A DNA stretch of 58,532 nt, from positions 1-58,532 of the forward strand of contig JAFQIY010000038.1 in the NCBI GenBank assembly GCA_017415165.1. The letters are read 5' to 3'. Below are positions 52,597 to 58,532 of this stretch, piece by piece. Within the stretch, counting starts at the first letter, position 1; each line of letters starts with the position of its first letter. Under the pieces are notes generated by a model. The model was not told where the DNA came from. It ran no database searches and saw only the letters and a program-made list of their open reading frames with translations. This stretch comes from Oscillospiraceae bacterium (GTDB taxonomy: Bacteria > Bacillota > Clostridia > Oscillospirales > Ruminococcaceae). Made by a program: the position numbers and the translations under genes.

Positions 52597-54054
52597 TTAT
52601 ATTACTTCTTTAAGTATCAGATATGCAACCGTTGCAAGGGACTTCGCTTCAACGTAATTGTGGTCGATTATGTAGTCATTTTCGTCAAGCATACGCTTGA
52701 TTTCGGCAATTCTCTCAAAGCCTGCAACAGCGCCCTGCATATTCGGAATTACAAAATACGATTTCTGCATAATGTGACGGATTTCCGTCCTTATGCCCTG
52801 CGGAATAGGCACAGCATTTTCGCTGATTTCAAATTCGTACTCCTCAAGCTGTTCAAGGGGCAGGCTTGTATCAAGCTTTTCGGCAATATCCTCGGCAGCC
52901 TGTCTGCCGAAAACAAGTGCTTCAAGCAGAGAATTGGACGCAAGACGATTGTTGCCGTGGACGCCTGTATGACTGCACTCGCCTACTGCGTACAGACCGT
53001 CAACAGAGGTCATTGAGCTTGTATTTACATTGATACCGCCCATAAGGTAGTGCTGACAAGGATAAATCGGAATCATATCCTTTGTCATATCAATTCCCTG
53101 ACTAAGCAGGTATTTGTAAATCATCGGGAAACGGTTTTTCAGGAATTCAGGGTCCTTGTGGGTGATGTCGAGGTAGAATTCGTCTGAGTCAAGACGTCTG
53201 CCCTCGGTAACGATTGCGTGGGAGACAACATCTCTCGGTGCAAGCTCAAGTCGCTCGTCGTAGTTGTGCATAAAGCGTTCCTTGTCCTTGTTGCGCAGGT
53301 ACGCACCTTCACCGCGTACTGCCTCGGAAATAAGGAAGCACTCACGGGTATGCTTGTTGTTGAAGGCTGTCGGGTGGAACTGGATAAGGGACAGATTTTT
53401 GATGTTTGCACCCATTTCGTGCGCAAGGGCAATACCGTCGCCCGTTGCGATTGCGGAGTTGGTTGTGAAGTCGTAGACACGGCCTATACCGCCCGTTGCC
53501 ATTATAAAGCAGCGGCTGTTGAAGGTCTGGTGCACCTCATTGACGGAAATATCGGCGGAAAAGCCCGTAGAAGTTTTCTTGACCCTGCAAAGAAGCGCAT
53601 TTTCGAGAATATCCACGTTATCCATTGTCTTTACAGCAGCCTGAAGCTTTGTGGTAATTTCAAAGCCTGTGGAGTCCTTGTGGTGGAAAATGCGGCGGCG
53701 TGAGTGACCGCCTTCAAGGGTACGGTGGAGATTGCCGTTTTCGTCCTTGTCGAAATCAACGCCGAGGGAAATGATTTTTTCGATTTCCTTTTCAGCCTCG
53801 GTAACGAGAATTTTCAGGCTGTCAGGGTTGTTCTTGAAGCCGCCTGCGATAAGGGTGTCGTTTGTGTGCAGACGGGTGCTGTCGTCCTCAGGCTTGTACA
53901 CGGCAGCAATACCGCCCTGAGCGAGAGCGGAGTTGCAGAGGATAAGCTCGCGCTTTGTAATAAGCAGCACCCTGAGGTTTTTCGGCAGATTGATAGCGGA
54001 GTAGAGACCGCCTGCACCCGTACCTGCGATTATGACGTCATAATTCTTTGACAT
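52597..54054 (-). CDS. nadB: L-aspartate oxidase
   Basis: FAD enzyme that makes iminoaspartate for NAD synthesis. 485 residues. FAD-binding start VIIAGTGAGGLYSAINL (6-22), SALAQGGIAAVY at about 43-54, and the His/Arg active-site region HPTAFN and ISEAVRGEGAYLRN at about 223-258. LASNSLLEALVFG at about 383. ATG follows AAGAAGGATTTG. Usually next to nadA and nadC; neither is here. Alternative: a fumarate-reductase-like flavoprotein; the motif set fits NadB better. Confidence 0.9.
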   Translation of the reverse strand: MSKNYDVIIAGTGAGGLYSAINLPKNLRVLLITKRELILCNSALAQGGIAAVYKPEDDSTRLHTNDTLIAGGFKNNPDSLKILVTEAEKEIEKIISLGVDFDKDENGNLHRTLEGGHSRRRIFHHKDSTGFEITTKLQAAVKTMDNVDILENALLCRVKKTSTGFSADISVNEVHQTFNSRCFIMATGGIGRVYDFTTNSAIATGDGIALAHEMGANIKNLSLIQFHPTAFNNKHTRECFLISEAVRGEGAYLRNKDKERFMHNYDERLELAPRDVVSHAIVTEGRRLDSDEFYLDITHKDPEFLKNRFPMIYKYLLSQGIDMTKDMIPIYPCQHYLMGGINVNTSSMTSVDGLYAVGECSHTGVHGNNRLASNSLLEALVFGRQAAEDIAEKLDTSLPLEQLEEYEFEISENAVPIPQGIRTEIRHIMQKSYFVIPNMQGAVAGFERIAEIKRMLDENDYIIDHNYVEAKSLATVAYLILKEVI

Positions 54055-54112
54055 AACAAATCCTTCTTTATATAAAATAATTTTTTATAAAATATTTTTG
54101 CATACTTATTCC

Positions 54113-54141
54113 ATTATATCACAGCTTACGACATAAATCAA
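54113..54141 (-). promoter_or_regulatory. Promoter of nadB
   Basis: Minus strand TTGATT (54141-54136), 17 bases, TATAAT (54118-54113). Confidence 0.7.
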
Positions 54142-54185
54142 GAATTGATATATTATTGACAAAGTGAGGTAAATTATAATTTGTC

Positions 54186-54281
54186 TGTGAGTGTGGAGTT
54201 TGGAGAGTGGAGTGAGGAGTTAAAGAGAACCATAGTTTACACAACAACTCCACACTCCACTCTCAACACTCCTAACTCTAT
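54186..54281. repeat. Heptamer-arm repeat, GGAGT type, with shared core
   Basis: GGAGTTT/GGAGAGT/GGAGTGA arm, core AAGAGAACCATAGTTTACAC, then an ACTCCACACTCCACTCTCAA arm. Flanked on both sides by TAAATTATAATTT, as is the copy at 52443. Confidence 0.82.
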
Positions 54282-54306
54282 AAATTATAATTTATCTTAC
54301 AACAGC

Positions 54307-54347
54307 AAAACAGCGGAAACCGTTCAATTTCGGTTTCCGCTGTTTTT
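54307..54347. terminator. Terminator of the small lipoprotein gene
   Basis: AAAACAGCGGAAACCG pairs with CGGTTTCCGCTGTTTT around an 8-base loop, overlapping the gene's end. Confidence 0.8.
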
Positions 54348-54645
54348 ACTTTGTTGTTTCGGTGCCGTCGGTGATATCGTCCATAATGCTTTCCGCACCT
54401 GTTACGATATCTTCAGCCATATCGTTCATATCTGTGCCGCTGTCTTCGATAAAACCGTCACCGTCAACATCTCCTGTTTCGGAGGTGATTTCGGTCATTG
54501 TTGTTTCGGACTGAGTCGTTGTCTGACTCTGTGAGGTTGACGTCTGAGAGTCGGTCTGTGTATCTTCATCACCGCCCGCTGAGCAGGCTGTGAGAATGAT
54601 TGCCGCAGCCGAAAGCACGATTGCTGCTGTGATAAGCTTCTTCAT
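54346..54645 (-). CDS. Small Thr/Asp-rich lipoprotein
   Basis: 99 residues. Signal peptide MKKLITAAIVLSAAAIILTA with lipobox cysteine at 21 (LTAC), then a Thr/Ser/Gln-rich stretch (about 28-55) and an Asp/Glu-rich end with DVDGDGFIEDSGTDMND, which resembles a calcium-binding dockerin-like or EF-hand-like loop (DVDGDG) but is single. No family recognised. ATG after GGAATTCC-type site is weak; the signal peptide supports the start. Confidence 0.65.
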   Translation of the reverse strand: MKKLITAAIVLSAAAIILTACSAGGDEDTQTDSQTSTSQSQTTTQSETTMTEITSETGDVDGDGFIEDSGTDMNDMAEDIVTGAESIMDDITDGTETTK

Positions 54646-54745
54646 CAGGAATTCCTTTCCCGCAGGATTTATGTGCCCTGCAAAATGTTATCCGTTTGAA
54701 TGAATTGTCTTATACCGATTTTTTTGGTATTTCCCAGCCTGCAAA

Positions 54746-57118
54746 TCAATCATACATCATTTCATTGTAAAGCCGGGAGTATCGCTGCTGCTCCTCTTTG
54801 TCAAAGCCGCTTACCTTTACGGAAGAAGCTATGCCGTACATATCTTCGGGAACTGCTCCCGTAAAGCCTGATACATAGATAACATACCCATTTTCTGCAA
54901 CAATATTCCTTGGCATAGCTGATTTTACAAGCTTTATAAAATCGCTGTCAAAATCATAGACAAATGATTCATATATCCATTTCTGATAATCTCTGTGAAA
55001 ATTGTTTGTGTAATCAGCGTGGAGAGTAATATCCTCGTCAACCTTGTAAAGGTTTCTGTACTGGTCTTCGGTGAAAAGCATAATTCCACTGTTTGCAAGA
55101 GAGTTTACAAGACCTTTGTAAATCTGATCATCGCTGATATTTTCAACACGTACAAGTCCGAAATCAAAGTATTCGAGAAGCTGAACCGTATTTGTGAAGG
55201 ACTCAGGAATGATGATTGTAATTCCTGCGAAATGAACATTGAACTGCCATACATTCTTATACTCGGAGCGGAAATAGTTTTCCTCAGTGATTGCCATAAT
55301 ATCCTTATAGTAAGCGTCAGCAAGCTGATTGAAGAAATCTCTTGCAACAAGGCTTTCCATACTTACATTCGGTGATGGGTTGCTGCCTGATGTGCCGTAT
55401 GTGTAGCTGATACGGTTTGTAACGGAGGCTTCATATGAGGTGTAATCGTCATATCTGTATCTGTCATCCAATTCACTCAGACGTGCCATTTCCTTTTCGT
55501 AATACTTTTCAGCATTGAGGATGTATTCCCTGTAATTTTCAGCAGCCTGCTTTCTGTATTCCTCCGAAAGGTCGATAGCAGTAAGAATTTCAGCAGGTCT
55601 TGCAGAGTAGCCGTAATATGTTCTTGTAAAGCTGCCGCCTGTTTTCAGGTGGTAGGTAATAGTTAAATCGTAACCGTTTGTAACAAAATTTTCAGAAGCA
55701 TTGTAATAACCGTATCTGTCGTAATAATCACGGTGTTCGTTGTAGAAATCAATGATTGCCTGATGTGCATTGACTACGGTTTCGATGTTTTCCTTGTCCC
55801 TGATGATATATGCAGGCAACGGTTTACCTGTAGAGTAGTCATATGCACGGGAGAAATCCTCGTAGAAGCCGCCGTAGGTAAGCTCGACAGACCTTACCGC
55901 CGACGCAGACGGTACACGCTGTACTGCACCGAAGCCGTCGGTTTTTTCGCCGATTGTAATAACCGCAACAACCGCTATAAAGGTTGCCGCATACTTGATT
56001 GCACTGAGCCAGAATTTTTTAAATCCACGGTTTGTTACAACCTCGAAAATCATATAGATAATTCCGCTGATGATAATTGTAGGTATAAGGTCTCCGCCCT
56101 CTGTCATAGAAAGGGAGATGATGCAGAACATTGCACAGGTTACTACAATATAGTATGCAAGCTTGAATACGAATGGCTTTGAAACCTGTTCTGCACGGCG
56201 TTTTCTGTACAGGAAGAAGCTGAGTGCGAAAAGTGCCGCAATAATAAGTGTAAACACCAGCAGCCATACGCCGTGATTGAAAAATATTTCTTCGCTGTAA
56301 AGCATATCGCCCTGTGAAGCCCAGTCAGTAGTTGCAACAATACCGCCTGCCACGGAGATGTATAGCATAACCTTGAGAGCGATAGTTCCTGCGTCAATGC
56401 CGTAGAGGTTTTCGTACATTGAGTAGAACACGCAGAGAATTGTTGTCGGGATAAGCACGTTGATGAGGATAGTATATGCGATTGCTTCAAACTTGCTTCC
56501 GCAGCAGATTGTGATAAGCACGGTTATAACGTAAAGCATAAGCATACAAAGCGTACCGCCCACGATAAGCTTGAGAAGAACAGGCATTGCCTGACCAAAA
56601 ATGTCACAGACATACGGCACTTCTACAGGTCGTGTTACACTTCCCGAATATTCATAGGATATGCGGTAGAAGGTTTTTCCGTCCATAAACAGACAGCCGT
56701 ATCCGCAGAGAAGCAGGGACAAAACCTGTGCCGCAAGAAACGGTGCAAGGTATGTAAAAAGTCCCGAAAGGAAGTTCGAGAAAAAACGCTGTGTGTTGCT
56801 CATCGGAAGCGCAAGCTTCATATCAACAACGGATTTGTCGTGCAGACACTTGAAGCTGTCAACCGCCGCAAAAATGCCGAGAAAAGCCGCAAGACAGGTG
56901 GTGCACACAGCGATAACTGCGTACATTTCAACGTTGTCCACTTCATTTTTTGAATAGATTGAAATTATTGCCGCAAGCGCAACAGCAGGCGCTGCTACAA
57001 GGTGCAGAATAAAAAGAATTATGGAAAATTTTCTGCTGTCCCTTATGCTGCTTTTCCAGTTGTGAAACGCAGGATTGATTTTTGCTGCTTCTTTTTTAGT
57101 CGAGACCGTTGCAGTCAT
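54746..57118 (-). CDS. ABC transporter permease (ABC-2 type, large)
   Basis: 790 residues from the ATG at 57118 (MTATVSTKKEAAKINPAFHNW), which overlaps the end of the ATPase gene by 23 bases and has GGAGGG upstream. The first about 400 residues contain some ten hydrophobic spans (for example SIILFILHLVAAPAVALAAI and LPAFLAA-like segments). The remaining 390 residues are a large soluble domain with Tyr/Asp-rich sequence, likely outside the membrane. It pairs with the ATPase and the GntR-type regulator in the layout of YtrA-type operons, which are induced by wall-active compounds in Bacillus. The substrate is unknown. Confidence 0.8.
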   Translation of the reverse strand: MTATVSTKKEAAKINPAFHNWKSSIRDSRKFSIILFILHLVAAPAVALAAIISIYSKNEVDNVEMYAVIAVCTTCLAAFLGIFAAVDSFKCLHDKSVVDMKLALPMSNTQRFFSNFLSGLFTYLAPFLAAQVLSLLLCGYGCLFMDGKTFYRISYEYSGSVTRPVEVPYVCDIFGQAMPVLLKLIVGGTLCMLMLYVITVLITICCGSKFEAIAYTILINVLIPTTILCVFYSMYENLYGIDAGTIALKVMLYISVAGGIVATTDWASQGDMLYSEEIFFNHGVWLLVFTLIIAALFALSFFLYRKRRAEQVSKPFVFKLAYYIVVTCAMFCIISLSMTEGGDLIPTIIISGIIYMIFEVVTNRGFKKFWLSAIKYAATFIAVVAVITIGEKTDGFGAVQRVPSASAVRSVELTYGGFYEDFSRAYDYSTGKPLPAYIIRDKENIETVVNAHQAIIDFYNEHRDYYDRYGYYNASENFVTNGYDLTITYHLKTGGSFTRTYYGYSARPAEILTAIDLSEEYRKQAAENYREYILNAEKYYEKEMARLSELDDRYRYDDYTSYEASVTNRISYTYGTSGSNPSPNVSMESLVARDFFNQLADAYYKDIMAITEENYFRSEYKNVWQFNVHFAGITIIIPESFTNTVQLLEYFDFGLVRVENISDDQIYKGLVNSLANSGIMLFTEDQYRNLYKVDEDITLHADYTNNFHRDYQKWIYESFVYDFDSDFIKLVKSAMPRNIVAENGYVIYVSGFTGAVPEDMYGIASSVKVSGFDKEEQQRYSRLYNEMMYD

Positions 57119-57992
57119 AGCCCATTCCCTCCATTTCGTAGATGAATATTTCCTCAAGGGTCAGCGGAATAAGGTCAAGCACCTTAGGCTGTTTCTTTTC
57201 AAGCTCGGTACGGATTGTCTCCTCGTCGCCCTTGATGATAAGATATGTAATACTCTGATTTCTTTCGTAGTGGAGCACATCAAGACCCTCGAAGTCCTTT
57301 TCGGAGCAGTCTGCACTAAATGCCGCCTGTACCTTGTGTATGCTTCCCTTAACGCTGTCAAGGTCACGGTTGAAAAGCAGCTTGCCCTGATGGAGAAGTG
57401 CCGCCGTGTCGCAAAGCTCGTTGATTTCCTTCAGGTTGTGGCTGGAAATTACAACAGTAAGCTTTCTGTCAAGCATTGCGTCAACAAGCATACGCTTGAC
57501 GATAATTCTCATTGTAGGGTCAAGTCCGTCAAAAGCCTCGTCAAGAAGCAGGTAGTCGGTGCAGGAAGCAAGACCCGTAATAACGATAGCCTGACGCTTC
57601 ATACCCTTGGAAAACTTGTCGATACGCTTCTTTTCGGGGAGTTTTATGATAGCGTTGAGCTTGTCAAAAATCTCGTCGGAGAAGTTAGGATAAAAGCCCT
57701 TGTAGTACGCACGCATATCATTCAGCGTCATTGCACCGAATTGTACGGTTTCATCGTTGATGAAGAAAACCTTCTGCTTTGCGGCAACGTTGTCGTAAGC
57801 AGGCTCGCCGTCAATGAGCACCTCGCCCTCAGCCGCTTCGTACACACCTGAAAGCAGACGGAGAATAGTGGATTTGCCTGCACCATTTGAGCCTAGCAGA
57901 CCGAAAGCCGTGCCCGCTTCTATGGTAAGGTCAACACCGTCAAGAGCGTTGAAATCCTCAAATCGCATTTTAACATTTTTCAGTTCAATCAT
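57096..57992 (-). CDS. ABC transporter ATP-binding protein
   Basis: 298 residues. Walker A GLLGSNGAGKSTILRLL at about 32-48, signature FSKGMKRQAIVITGL at about 128-142, Walker B DYLLLDEAFDGLDPT at about 147-161, and H-loop VVISSHNLKEINEL at about 180-193. Its C-terminal extension (about 220-298) is common in exporter-type ATPases. It overlaps the regulator gene by 8 bases and the permease by 23, so the three are one operon. Confidence 0.93.
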   Translation of the reverse strand: MIELKNVKMRFEDFNALDGVDLTIEAGTAFGLLGSNGAGKSTILRLLSGVYEAAEGEVLIDGEPAYDNVAAKQKVFFINDETVQFGAMTLNDMRAYYKGFYPNFSDEIFDKLNAIIKLPEKKRIDKFSKGMKRQAIVITGLASCTDYLLLDEAFDGLDPTMRIIVKRMLVDAMLDRKLTVVISSHNLKEINELCDTAALLHQGKLLFNRDLDSVKGSIHKVQAAFSADCSEKDFEGLDVLHYERNQSITYLIIKGDEETIRTELEKKQPKVLDLIPLTLEEIFIYEMEGMGYDCNGLD

Positions 57993-58335
57993 TCAGTTCA
58001 ATCCTCCTTATGAGTTCTGTCTTTTCGACACCTGCGGCAATTGCCTCGGCAGCAGCCTTGTCGAAATCCGCAAGGGCGGCATCCTTTACCGCTTCGGGGT
58101 TGACGTTGCAAATGAAGCTTCCGCGTCCCGCAAGGGAGTAGATAACCTTGTCACGTTCGAGAAGCTGGAAGGCTTTTGAAACGGTGTTGGGGTTTACACC
58201 AAGCTCTTTGGCAAGCTCACGGACGCTGGGAAGCTTGTCATTCGGCATAAGCTCCTTTTTAAGAATAAGCTCGATAATTTTCTTGTAGAGCTGTTCATAA
58301 ATCGGAGTTCTGCTCTGAAGGTCGATATTGTACAT
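57985..58335 (-). CDS. GntR-family regulator, YtrA type
   Basis: 116 residues from the ATG at 58335 (MYNIDLQSRTPIYEQLYKKI), with AAAGGAG upstream. The winged helix has LPSVRELAKELGVNPNTVSKAFQLLERD at about 36-63. The short C-terminal helical region without a ligand-binding domain is typical of the YtrA subfamily, which represses linked ABC transporter genes. The operator at 58354-58382 overlaps its own promoter. Confidence 0.9.
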   Translation of the reverse strand: MYNIDLQSRTPIYEQLYKKIIELILKKELMPNDKLPSVRELAKELGVNPNTVSKAFQLLERDKVIYSLAGRGSFICNVNPEAVKDAALADFDKAAAEAIAAGVEKTELIRRIELND

Positions 58336-58353
58336 TCGCTCACTCCTTTGTAC

Positions 58354-58382
58354 TAACTGTATTAATTGTTGTAATACAGTTA
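58354..58382. promoter_or_regulatory. Operator of the GntR-type regulator
   Basis: TAACTGTATTA (58354-58364) and TAATACAGTTA (58372-58382) are exact inverted 11-mers with a 7-base spacer. The right arm overlaps the -10 box and start region of the operon, so binding should repress it. Confidence 0.8.
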
Positions 58383-58407
58383 TAACACATAATACAAGTA
58401 TTGTCAA
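58379..58407 (-). promoter_or_regulatory. Promoter of the GntR-ABC operon
   Basis: Minus strand TTGACA (58407-58402), 17 bases, TATAAC (58384-58379). Confidence 0.8.
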
Positions 58408-58461
58408 GGGGTTTTTGAGATAAATTATAATTTAGCGCACGATTTGTTGCAGTAATAGCAA

Positions 58462-58532
58462 CCCAGCATTAAAAGTTTCGTCCACCTTTTCAAAGGTGGT
58501 GGGTTTCCAAAGGGCAAAGCCCTTTGGTCGCC
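58462..58532. repeat. Hairpin-chain element cut by the window end (copy H)
   Basis: CCACCTTTTCAAAGGTGG, GGGTTTCCAAAGGGC/GCCCTTTGG and GGTCGCC: the opening of a copy of the same subtype as copy D and the right end of copy B. The rest lies outside the window. Confidence 0.75.

Overview
The window looks like the chromosomal replication-origin region of an anaerobic Gram-positive Firmicute, most likely a Ruminococcus-like member of the Oscillospirales. The main reason is the run dnaA, dnaN, yaaA (S4), recF, remB, gyrB, gyrA at 35.4-48.3 kb. Also present are Firmicute markers (RemB, SpoVS, YmdB, RNase J, GdpP-RplI-DnaB, TilS-FtsH), pyruvate:ferredoxin oxidoreductase and a flavodiiron/rubredoxin O2 or NO reductase, which fit an anaerobe. 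The genus is inference; no rRNA or tRNA gene was recognised.

Layout. 0-4 kb is an accessory patch: an XRE/zinc-ribbon regulator, two small CopG/Arc-type regulators, an SLOG-type protein, a c-di-GMP-I (GEMM) riboswitch in front of a 28-residue peptide, and an intact GGDEF diguanylate cyclase with a broken copy of its 3' end. 4.2-7 kb holds the flavodiiron fusion protein and a NifX-like protein. 7-15.8 kb is a leftward cluster of a CNNM/CBS membrane protein followed by five tandem paralogous transglutaminase-like lipoproteins. 16.4-30.6 kb carries rightward housekeeping genes (sugar nucleotidyltransferase fusion, RNase J, gdpP, rplI, dnaB, tilS, ftsH, ymdB, spoVS). 31-34 kb has a small membrane protein and serC/serA. 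34.2-35.2 kb is a triple array of type I toxin-antitoxin loci next to dnaA. After gyrA come a fifth toxin-antitoxin locus, nifJ, nadB, a small lipoprotein and a GntR-ABC-permease operon.

The least conventional content is non-coding. (1) Five loci encode 27-31 residue holin-like peptides facing convergent small RNAs. Both transcripts have TTGACA-17-TATAAT-like promoters and share one bidirectional terminator hairpin; the antitoxin 5' ends copy the toxin leader, including its anti-Shine-Dalgarno CUCCC tract. (2) A dispersed family of roughly 200 or 450 bp, seen eight times, is a chain of hairpins whose stem sequences differ between copies while pairing is kept. (3) A second dispersed family has arms of degenerate heptamers (GAATAAT-, GAATTAC- or ACTCCAC-type) around small hairpin cores. 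Families 2 and 3 fill most gene junctions of the origin region.

How the parts fit: DnaA, DnaN, RecF, gyrase and DnaB are the replication core. GdpP (c-di-AMP) and the GGDEF protein with the GEMM riboswitch (c-di-GMP) are nucleotide second-messenger functions. SerC and SerA supply serine. NifJ and the flavodiiron protein belong to anaerobic redox metabolism. The transglutaminase lipoproteins are predicted to act at the cell surface. All coordinates and motifs were read by eye; no database search or folding was run.
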